Positions 31,705-41,769 of a stretch of DNA of 64,000 nucleotides are shown here, piece by piece. Both the position numbers and the translations under genes were made by a program. Position 1 is the first letter of the stretch. Each line of letters starts with the position of its first letter. Origin of the DNA: Diatrype stigma. Lineage: Eukaryota > Ascomycota > Sordariomycetes > Xylariales > Diatrypaceae. The stretch lies in contig JAKJXP020000152.1 in the NCBI GenBank assembly GCA_022225965.2, positions 1-64,000 on the forward strand, given 5' to 3'. Below the pieces are notes generated by a model. That model had not been told where the DNA came from. It saw only the letters and a list, made by a program, of their open reading frames with translations, and searched no databases.

Positions 31705-32761
31705 ACAGGGGACACGACCAAGAGCAGAAATGTGTACATATTCAAAATCGCGGCAGAATCATGAAACACATTTGTTATAGAGAGTACAACGCAGCTCATG
31801 GCTTACGAGTACAAGCTATCTCGTGATATGACCTGTTATTGGTATAATACCCCTTGCGTCAGTATATCAGAGTCAGTAACGACTGTTCATCTGCGATCTA
31901 ACGCAGTCTAGCTCTGGATTGTTTCATACAACACACATCGATTCAGTATTGAAATTACAGTCCGTGCCATAGAAACTATCAGTACCCCCTCCTACTAAGG
32001 TCCCAGTATGATACTACGAGAAGGGTGACTGCCCTACAATAACTATGAATTATGCGCCGGCTTTTATAAGGTCACAGCTATAAATAGCTTGTTCGAACAG
32101 TCAACTTGTTATAATTGTCAGTTACAATCGAAGATGCACCTGGAAAGCATTATCCAAGGCATGTCTAAGAGACCAAACTCAAACAAGCGAGCCAGTCCTA
32201 CTTCAGGGCTCTTATCAGAGTGTTAGTAACCCTCATCCATCCGCATTACGAAGCGGTAGCTTGAGCATGACACCAACAGTGAGGTGAACATGCCTATAAT
32301 CAATCAAGACAAAACAACCCAATGTAACAATCCTACCTCAACATACGTTATAGCTTACAATATCAACTTACCCCTTAGGACCTGCCTGCCACTTGAACAT
32401 TACTTCTCCATTCCTGAGCACCAAGTAGGTCGTAGCTCGTAGATAATCATAATTTCATATTCATGGATCAGATAACCCTGACTTCTTAAGATCCACCCCC
32501 CCCCCCCCCCCCCCCTTTTCTTCCCTGTGAAACGTCCTGTTAACCTAGGATTCGACTCCTCAACAAAACTAGGGGTATATTAAGGTGAATGGTTCTGCCG
32601 TAGTCCCATGTGTTACGTATCATCATCACCAGCAGAGATTCGAAGGAACTAGCTAGGAACTTCTCTAGCATCTTTCAGCTTCCTCCCTACACATTGATGA
32701 TACTCTCATTCATTGTGGGGAGATAATAGGGAAATTCGACGTGAACGCGGTCTTTCGGGAA
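31705..32761. other. Intergenic region with 20-base poly-C tract
   Basis: About 1.06 kb downstream of NDUFA12. A run of 20 C lies at 32496-32515. No gene, tRNA or transposon end is seen. Confidence 0.5.
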
Positions 32762-33191
32762 TCAACACGAGGCCTCGGTGGCTTGGCTTTGTCGTTGTTC
32801 GGCTGCTATAGGCAGTTGGAACTGTCGTTGTTTTTGTTCGTCCCCCGCACCCTGCTTTTGTGTGCTCTCCCCTTCGCCTCGGGGCAGTCTGCTGGTATAC
32901 TTCTTTATCTCCCACTTCGTGAAGTGCGTCTTGTACATCTTGTCGCTGAGTAATTTCTTGGTCACAGCCGTTAGATTGTTTTTTTCTGTTCTGATGACAT
33001 CATGGTGTTCGTATTTGGTGCTGAGTAGAAAGGAGCCCTCACGTTGCGAAGAAATGGTGTTCCTGTTCCATCACGGCCTTCACCTCCCGCAGCTTCTTCT
33101 TCTGGTAGTAGTACAGGTCCGTGATGGTCTGCCTCTGCTTCTCCCAGTCCGCCGCCGTGGCCCACCCGTACTTGCTAACTGTGGCAGCCAT
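32762..33191 (-). CDS. Miniature Clr5-domain protein
   Basis: Two exons (33191-33043 and 32945-32762) join in frame to 110 aa. Residues about 15-70 form a Clr5 domain: WEKQRQTITDLYYYQKKKL, REVKAVMEQEHHF, then across the intron FAT|DKMYKTHFTKWEIKKY. Other acceptors in this intron shift the frame, but the AG at 32947-32946 gives the family sequence. Clr5 domains are named after a fission-yeast silencing factor and look like DNA-binding helical modules. Filamentous fungal members are usually the N-terminus of proteins several hundred residues long. Here a Gln/Glu/Lys-rich tail of about 40 residues ends at TGA. It may be a short functional family member or a truncated relic in gene-poor DNA. Confidence 0.65.
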
Positions 33192-35970
33192 CGTGATGAA
33201 AGGACGACGGGCGTTTTTGTATTCGATGGTATATCTCCCGATGGTCGCGCCCCTAGCTTCCGCATTGGCATTTTTGACAGCACAGGGGGGCTTCTACATA
33301 TAGCCAAGAGACCCCCAGCGGGTAGCGGGCCCGTGAGACAGGTGGGAACATATCCGAAGACAGTTGGGCTGTAGTCCGATACTATCCCTTGCCGTAGACG
33401 GCCCCTGATTGGCTCTCCAAAAGTACCATACATTGGTGTACTTAGCCACATGGTACTGAAACCCTATAGTCTCAATACCCTTGGTGACACCGCCATTCGC
33501 TGCACCATCAGCTGGGTTGGGTCCCATCCTGCAGCGAGCTTCTGTGCACTAGCTTCCTTCGCCCATGCTTAATTGACACTATAGGGCCGCTTCCACGCTT
33601 ATCACCGACGCTAGAAAGGTACCATGCATATGGAATTCAGATCCCGAGCCAGACCCCGAGCACGTTTAATGCTCCTAGTGTCCGGATTGATCTAGACTGA
33701 TGTGTCCCATTTCAGCTCAAAGAGAAGAAGCACTCATGCTGACCACGAACGGTTATACTTAATCAGGTGTCTCGAAAAATTCTTATTTATCCGTTATTCC
33801 CCATTTTGTCCTTTCCGTAAAGCCCCTATTTTCCTCGACGCCTGTGCTTTGAGGCATGTGGGGCGAACTCCTTGCTTCATGTCAGTCTGCCCTAGTCTGC
33901 CCCTTTCGTTATAACTGTTCGTTTCTAGTTTGCCCTCATATAAAATAAAGACTTTAAGTCACTCTATAGGGTTGAGGTAAGGGATCGGGACTCTTCGATT
34001 CATTAGTACTGGACTGCATCGGAAGTGTAGTACCAGACCATTTTCGAACTTATGTACCAGGCGGCTATCATTCATTGTTTATTAAGATTCAAATACGCTC
34101 CTAGGCACTCAGGAGCTTCCTATCATCCGCGGAAAATGGAACATCTCACATACTAGTGCATATATTGAGCCTGGCCTTCAACCCTACTCATTTCAGGGAC
34201 ACGGAATTCCGTGGGGTCCAGCTACATCTTGTGTCTAAACCCAGGCCAGCTAATACATCCAGACCGACAGGAAAGATCATCATGATAGTTAAGCCGCGGA
34301 AATGTTCTTTTTCCTGTCTGCCACGTACTTTAGTAGTATATCTTCTGACTTAATAGTGTGTAAAAGGGCAATGCATATGCCCCCACAAAACTGGGCGCCA
34401 ACAGCATACGACACACGACCTCATTGGGAACCATGGTCACGTCCTTATGGCCCTTCCAATTTACGGTGTTTATCAAGCTTGTGACATTCTCTCCGCCATG
34501 CCAGTAAGGCCGTGTACCCCTATCTACACCACAGATTTCTAGTTCACAACTGCACTGCATCTTAAGCACGTAAGCTTCCCTGCAACAATGATATCATGAG
34601 TGGCATGTGGGAGTCTGGAAGATGGCAGTACATCCACAACTTTACGCAATAATGTGAATAATAGGACCTTGGAGAAAAGAAGGGCGAGGGGAGCAAAGCC
34701 GGGATAATTTCGAGTGGCCGGCCCGTTATACGTTTTACACGTATCAAGTAGATACACCTAGAGCCCTTAGTCAGGTGGTATGTTATTGTTGCGTTCCATA
34801 CCTATCAATAAATCTATCCTAGTACAATACGTTCTCCTTCTTATCCGATTAACATGATATGAACCAGAAAATTCGGGCTCCTCCTCCTGTGCGGAAAGGC
34901 TTCGACCCGAAGATAACGATATATGAGTGCCAGACTAATATTCTAAATTCTCACCGAACGTGCTCCCATATCCTAATAACACTCAAAGATTCTCGTCAAA
35001 GTGGTTTGTTTAAGAGTCAGCTGGAAACAAAGCTCTCTTACCCCTTCTCGAGACGTGCAGTAACTTCTCGTTGTTCCTTGACATTCAAAACATGTCCATG
35101 CCCAATCCATTTATCTTCTTTCCCCGAAACTCTTTTCGATGCCCTAATAATAATTCGTAGAAAAATGAATCTTACAAAGTATTTAAATATATTATAAGCA
35201 GACTACTGGACGATCAAGTTTTTATTAGATTATATACGAAGTCCCCATTAGCCTGAGAGCTGGAGGACTTCACTGATATGCATATACCCAATATGTGTGG
35301 GGCAGTATACCCCTATTATAACAGTTAGATACCATTTTGTTTACAGTTGCGACATTATTAATTCAGCATTTATCAAATGTAGAATAATTAAATCTAATAA
35401 ACCTCTAAGCCGTTGTCATTTTTGTCGTAAACAGTTAGATTTTCCTATAGTAACGCACGTATATAAGTCAGAGCCTTGCAAATGAGTCTTAGGTTTGAGT
35501 ACTGTGGAACCGAAAAGTACAGTGGAAATCATGTAGAACTAGTATCAATAAAACCAAACGCCAACCTCGACGCCTTACATGCTGTCCTTCTATGCTTCTC
35601 TCCTCGGTACATACATATAGCATGCATGTATATATGGAAGCTACCGATCTCGAAAATTAGAACATCAAGCTACTGTGTATGTGGGGAATTCCCCTGTGGC
35701 GAAATAGAAATAGGAAACTCTGTGATCGCCCGAGCGTCAATCTATAGCTGTTCGTGACTCATTCCGTACATTGTGAAACCATAAAATCCGTATGCTCAAG
35801 TCTATAGAGGGCTAGAGATATCAAAAGAAAGTAAAGAAAGGGGTGCTAAGGGTATGAGGGGAGACCGGCTAGTTGAGGTAAGATCAGAACCCAAGATATC
35901 CCAAACATGATAACCTCTCCGAACGAAAATACACCCGGAAACCACCAAACCCAGCCCCTATTCGCCTTTC
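33192..35970. other. Gene-poor, partly AT-rich stretch
   Basis: About 2.8 kb with no gene I can support. AT content rises clearly between about 34800 and 35500. It may contain old, mutated repeats, but I could not identify ends, duplications or coding remnants. Confidence 0.5.
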
Positions 35971-37400
35971 TTAGAAATAGCGATTCTTGCCCTTTCGCGA
36001 TCCGCCCTTACCACCGACGAGCTTGGAGGCGATCAGGCCCGTGATGGCTGACTCCGCCATACCCTTCATTCCGTGCGACTTCTCCAGCCTCGGATCGGTC
36101 TATTTGTTTTCGGGACCACAGTTAGCAACATCCTCAATAATGTAGACACTTCGGACATCTATTACAAGAAGGCAACCATACAGGGCTAGGGGGTTACATA
36201 GGTATTCCCTTAGTTACAGAGAGGCGGGCTTGTTTATTTCTTTACCTCAATGAAAGCATCCATAGCAGCCGCGCCCAGCGCAGCCTTGGCCACCCTCGCT
36301 CCTTTATCCCCGGTCCACGAGCCGGGCTGCTTGCGCATGCGCATCGCCGCCAGCCCGCCCGCCTCGAGCGCCGAGCGCATGGCCATCTGCCACCGCGCCT
36401 TGGCCGCCTCGGACTTGGCCTTCTGCGAGGCGGTGGCCGCGGATCGAGACGACGACGCCGTCGCGGCGTAGTCGGCCGACCTGGGGCGCGAGCGGCCCCC
36501 TCGCGGCGGCGGCGACGGGCTGTACGAGTAGGCGCGGCGCGAAGACCGCCGGTGGCGGGGCCGCTCGCGCTCGTCGTGGTGCCTGCTGCGGCGGCGGCTG
36601 CGATCGCGGTCCGATACCGACGAGCTTTCGCTGCGATCCCGTCTCCTGCCGCCGCTGTGTCTCTCCGACCTCCGCCGCCGGGGCGGGGATGGCGATGGAG
36701 ACGGCGAGGGGCTGCTTCGCCGGCTGCGATGACTGCGTCTGCTTCGTGGCGGCGGCCCGTCCGAGTCGTAGTAGGAGTCTTCGCGCCGGTGGTGGCGATG
36801 CCGGCGGGCGCGGTCGGGTTCCCGGTCGCTGCTGGGTGCGGTATCGAGGCCGGCCGAGCGCGCCCGTGGATCCTTGGGCGGCTGGCTCGCGTAGTAGGCT
36901 GCGGCCGCCTCGCCGAGGAGGTTCAGTCCCTTCTTGCCGTAGGTCTGGGCGCGCTGGACGCCCGGACGCTGAGCGAACTCCTGGTATTTGTTTGAGGCTT
37001 TACCAGCCGCGGCTTTGGGGCGCGACAGCGGCGGCGCCTCTTTGCTGGCGCGGGGAGGCGGCGGCGGCGATGATTTGCGCCTGGAGCTCCGGTGCCGCCG
37101 CGGGGGTGGTGAGGGGCTTCGGGAGTATGCCGGCGGCGGGGTGTGATCCCTGCCCCGTCTGGAGCGGCGGGGCGAAGGTGGGCTGGTGGTCCGGGCGTGC
37201 CGCCTCGATGGACTGGACCGTCTCCGCGGCTCCTCTACCGGAGAACGTGGCCGCTGGTGATGATGCTCGGGAGCACCCGAAGGGTCGTCCGTTCCGATAT
37301 ATTCATATGCATTGGTAGGCGGCGAGGATGATTTGTAGGGATCGTCAAATACGTACGGATCATCACCATAGCGGCTATCGCGCGCTGATCTCGATGGCAT
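35971..37400 (-). CDS. Arg/Ser-rich low-complexity protein (DUF3824-like)
   Basis: Two exons (37400-36246 and 36099-35971) join in phase 0 to 427 aa. The first half is packed with RS, SP and PPP repeats (for example SRSPSPPPRRHRSS). An ordered block at about residues 140-175 reads SNKYQEFAQRPGVQRAQTYG and LNLLGEAAAAYYA. A helical C-terminal part (KARWQMAMRSALEAGGLAA, RVAKAALGAAAMDAFIE) crosses the intron to TDPRLEKSHGMKGMAESAIT, GLIASKLVGGKG, ending KGKNRYF. This alternation of RS-rich stretches and small Ala/Gly helical repeats resembles fungal DUF3824-type proteins. RS richness suggests phosphorylation and perhaps RNA-linked or structural roles, which I only infer. The second exon is supported by GTAAAG..TAG borders and preserved frame. 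Confidence 0.75.
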
Positions 37401-37980
37401 CGCAGATAGTAGGTATAGAGCAAACGCTTTATCAATAAAACAAAAATATTATATGGCCTGGGTATGTTCCTGGCTACGTAACTCCTCGATGGGTGAGTGA
37501 GTGCAGCTCTAGATGCCGTTGGAAATATTATATGGAAGGTCGTGCGATGGATACTAGAACGAACGGGTTTCTTAAAGAACGAGAACAGTGGCTGACTGCA
37601 ACCTGCAGAAGAGTGACGCGGGCACTTCCTACTTGGGAGCAGCTGGGAGGTACGTAGGCAGGCAAGGGCAGGTAGGGTGAATCATAAATCTCCGCAGCGA
37701 TGCAAATAGGGTCCTATCAGATGGAATAGCTGCACCTCGACGTAGGTTATGCATGCAGGTCGTGCAGATTTCCTACGCCTCCTAAATGGAATCTAGACTA
37801 CCGGAGTGTGCCGAAGAGGGAGAGAAGGAGGGCAAAGAGGGCTCCCAATGGAATGCCATCGATCGGACGTGCCGGTATAAATATGGTCCAGTGAAAGCAA
37901 AGCTGCAGGTGGCTTGTCTGGCAGTGCAACGAGTGAGTATGTAGGTACCTATCTAGGTAACCTGGCTGCCTTGACGGCCA

Positions 37981-38025
37981 GGACTGCCAGGACTGCCAGG
38001 ACTGCCAGGACTGCCAGGACTGCCT
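37981..38025. repeat. 9-bp minisatellite, five copies
   Basis: GGACTGCCA is repeated four times perfectly, and a fifth copy ends in T. It lies outside genes. Confidence 0.85.
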
Positions 38026-39887
38026 GCAGTTTGGGTGGCTGTCTGGGTTTGGGGGAGCCAATCTCACGGGTCGCAAGAACCGGTGATGTCAACGTCAACT
38101 GCGCGGGACCCGTTTCTTTCCCACTGGTGCCAAGGCGGGTTGGGCCAGTCCCACTCCGGTGAATTAACGCGAAAATACCCCAACACAGCGCCGTCATACT
38201 GGCTGCCCGGCATGTCCAGCGTGCCCAGCGTGCCCAGCCCAGGTGTTCAGGCCGTGAATTAGGGACCCCATCCCCCATCAGGCCATGCATGATTACATAC
38301 ATATCTGTATGTATATACCTACGTATGTATGCATGCAAGTAATAAGCAGCGGCGCCGACTGCCTGGTCACACAAACACCCAACGCTGACCTCATGATCTC
38401 AATCTCATCATGGTCTTCTACGAAATGCCAGCTCAGCACTGGTTATTGCTGACCACTCGGGAAGCTGGTTGCAGTCATTCGCCATGCTCACTGGAGCAGA
38501 ACATCCGCCTAAATTCTCATCTTCGCCTTCAACTCTGATTGGATAGGAAGAATGGGAAATGAATTCGGGCACCACAAGCACACATACATACGAACCCGTC
38601 ACACCACTAGTGAATGCTCTCAACGGCTCTCCCAACGGCTACACTGGATGGCTACATTGAACATCCGCTTCTGACACTGATCAACCAGCTAATCCATATT
38701 CGTCCCTCATTCCAGTTGTGTTGCGCCAGATACGGCAATGGGATCTGCGACCGCCCACATCAGCTGCATGAGATATCGCAGGTGGGTGTGTGCTTTCCAA
38801 GATTTGATGTTCGAGCTGCAAATACCCTTACACGTGATCTAGAGATACAGTTATATGGATATGTTTCACTCTCGGCGACTAGTTGAATCAAGTGCCTGTT
38901 GCCGCTTCAGTTTCTTCGGGGCATCCATGATATGAAAACCTGCGAACAATTCGAACCATGCGATTCCGTTGCCATCACTCATCAAGGCAATAGTCTCTTA
39001 ATCCCCTCATGTCTTTTCGCTCCTCTGAATCCGAAAATACGTGGCACGTTCTTCATACTCGGCCTGCTTCTATCACGTGTAATATAGTCAGTGACACACG
39101 AGCGTGATCTGGCCCCCTTTCGCAATCCAAAGTTGCTTGAAAGGGGGTTTCAGTATTTTGTTATGTCTCACATAGATAGGTCCTCCATAACTCGACTATC
39201 ATCTGCATTTCGTGGAACTCTGGGGAAGAGAACGATATATATTCATATGCTGCTATGTGGCAAGGCGTCAAGCTGAAATACATCGGCTCCGTTGGCCGTG
39301 GCTCGGACACTGATTCCGCACTACCACACTTGTCTCTCCCTATATAGGAGACTACTTCCGTATGACTGCCAAGTCCCTATGGTAGGTATAGCTGACAAGT
39401 AGTCTCGTTTACCTTCGTTCCGAGAGAACACGTGGTGAACCAACCGCCCCTGCAGTATCCTCAACGGGCCGGGCCTGGACGGGAAACCTAGACATCGGTG
39501 TGTGTGGGACATAACATTCCAAAGGGGGTCAGGTTGCTATCGTAGCTGATCCATACGTTCCTGGACGGGGCACAATAACTACAGACTTCAACGTTCATTG
39601 GCTTGCTGTCGTTGTCTTAGTTTACCAATGCCGAGTCCAGGTCGGAGCAAACAACCGGCACAATTACTGCGAACCATCCAGCCTCGCGAAAAGCTGAGGC
39701 GGATTCCCTATCAACCACTGTAGGACGTAGATTACCTGAGAAGCAAACAGTGGCGGCGTTCATTGTGTATCACAATGGTCCAACCACCGTACCACAAGGG
39801 GGACGGACCTTCCCGCCTGCCTACCTGTCTACGCAAAAGAAGTCTGCTATCGTCTATCACATATATATATCGTCCTACTGTGCTTGC

Positions 39888-39896
39888 GTATAAAAG
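39888..39896 (+). promoter_or_regulatory. TATA-like element of the cysteine-repeat gene
   Basis: GTATAAAAG lies about 108 bp upstream of the chosen ATG at 39997. It is a good core-promoter match for an inducible secreted-protein gene. Assigned by motif and position. Confidence 0.45.
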
Positions 39897-39996
39897 CATG
39901 TCTGTTTCCGACAGCCGAAAGCCCCTGTAGCCTCACATTGTCACACTCTGCGCACACACATGAATGTCGTCGTCGTACGAACCAGATTCCGCAACG

Positions 39997-40997
39997 ATGT
40001 CCAAGCTCGTATCTGCCGTTATCCTGGCCATCATGGCTTCCGGCCTCGCGGCCCCTGCAGAGGATAAACGCTGTCCGCACACCATCTGCGTGGACGGCAT
40101 CAATAGCTGTGGTATGGTAGCATTACCCTCACTACGCCCCCGTTAGAGCTGTTGTCCAGCACAAAAACTGTACAAACTAACCCCTTGGTGTAGGCTTGAG
40201 ATGGGGCAGCTGTTTCGACACATGCACACAGCTACGACCAATCACACCTACTCAATGCCCATCTGCTACAACCACCACTATCGCAACCAGTAGCAGGCAT
40301 ACGAACACTCGTGGAACTACCATCTCCACAACCTCTCGTGGGTCAGCCTCGACTACGAGTAATGTCAGAAGTCCCCCATGTGACACCGTCTGCGTTGACG
40401 GCGTGGATGATTGCGGTGTACCGTTCCAGACGTGCTTCCCGAGGTGCAGCACAGCCCTGTGGCCCTCGACACCGTCCTGCAAGCCGTCAGGGCGCTTGAC
40501 GTACCCGCCACCTCTTCATTCAACTGCGCAGGTAAATAATACAACGACGTCTGCACCCTCATATGAACTATCCCGGACAGCGATGAGGTCTTCATCGATC
40601 ATCACCTCATCTGCCATCACTATCGCCAGAAACAGAAGCACCACCACCACCACCACCACCACCAGCCCGAGGATAAGCACCATCGCGAAGAAAAGTCTAC
40701 TCACGCCGTCACCATTACCTTCTGTCGAGAACTGCTCTTCCATGACTGTCTGTGCGGATTATTTCACGACGTGCGGGACGTCGTTCGTACCTTACGGAGG
40801 GTGAGTTTTGGGGTGTTCTCATAACCACGTAATGACTGTCGTTAAATTGGATGATTATCTTCAGGAGATACTAATATCACCCAAGATGCTTCCCGGCTTG
40901 CAGGCCGTGGCCGACGTTCACGCCTCCGCCTTGTAGCGTGAAGGCCGTAGCTGCGTCGGGCATCACGACAGCGACAGCGCAGCTGTCTCCCGTGTAG
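39997..40997 (+). CDS. Secreted protein with three cysteine-rich repeats and Thr/Ser linkers
   Basis: Three exons (39997-40111, 40194-40800, 40886-40997) give 277 aa. I chose the ATG at 39997 because it begins a signal peptide (MSKLVSAVILAIMASGLAAPA); an in-frame ATG at 39964 would mask it. Three repeats share the pattern C-x(3-5)-C-x6-C-G-x(5-8)-C-F-x2-C-x10-C, seen as CPHTICVDGINSCG..CFDTC, CDTVCVDGVDDCG..CFPRC and CSSMTVCADYFTTCG..CFPAC. Long Thr/Ser-rich linkers (including eight Thr in a row) look O-glycosylated. Both introns fall inside a repeat, between its third and fourth cysteines; the middle repeat has none. I do not know the family's function. An extracellular, disulfide-bonded binding or effector-like protein is an inference. 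Confidence 0.75.
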
Positions 40998-41769
40998 GGG
41001 TGAGGCTGGATGAAAGAGGCAAAAAGGAAAAGACAGAAGGGTTTACGATGAATTGAGGCGATATAGCGATCAGGGTATATCGAAGACAACCAATGATTCT
41101 GACGATGCGGCGATGTACGGGTTCCAGGCAAAATTTGATTATATTCCCAGGCCTCTCCCGTTTGACTAGCACTGAAGACTATGAAGCCCCCTACGCATTC
41201 ATGAGGACACGTCGACCCAGCGAACCGCTCCTCCCATACAAAGCCTGATCTTGTTTCGAGACGTAGCCTCAATTTATTTGCTATATGGTTCATCTGCTAC
41301 GGCCGTGTGTATGACAGGTTTTTATATACATGAAAGTGCTACCAAACGATGCGCGTGTAGACGAATGTTAGCGGGTATCACAGCCCCTTTCGCCCAGTTT
41401 TTTTTTGTCTCAAACTACCTCTTATTAACAACCAACGGAACCGCACCAAGCACACCCGACCTCCCCCCTTGAAAAAAAGTTATGTTTATGAATCGAATCG
41501 AACATACGTGGCGTGCCTCATGAGCAATGTACTGTGTGAATCTGACGTGATGAAAAATCAACTACTATCTGGTCTGTTCCTGTTTCACTATCCCATAATA
41601 CCCCATCTCACTCAACACAACTAGACTTGATCCGTGATCTTTGATCGTCGCTGGGTATTTTCACTCATCCGTCACAGCTTTCTATTACCACCACCGTCAC
41701 CACCACCAAAAAGCTAGCGAAGCCTAGATATAATACAGAGCTTGCTTGCGTACTTGCTTAAGATTAGAT
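40998..41769. other. Convergent intergenic region
   Basis: 772 bp between the 3' ends of the cysteine-repeat gene and the HsbA gene. No gene is seen. Confidence 0.5.

Larger units (their letters stand above)
37401..39996. other. Gene-free stretch with minisatellite
   Basis: About 2.6 kb. It holds a five-copy 9-bp minisatellite at 37981-38025 and an ATG/CAT-rich imperfect inverted repeat at about 38284-38337. No gene was recognised. Confidence 0.5.

Noticed and set aside
38284..38337. An inverted repeat of ATGCATG/ACATAC motifs
   Set aside because: Pairing is interrupted and consists of simple alternating motifs. It is more likely low-complexity DNA than a terminal repeat or structured RNA.
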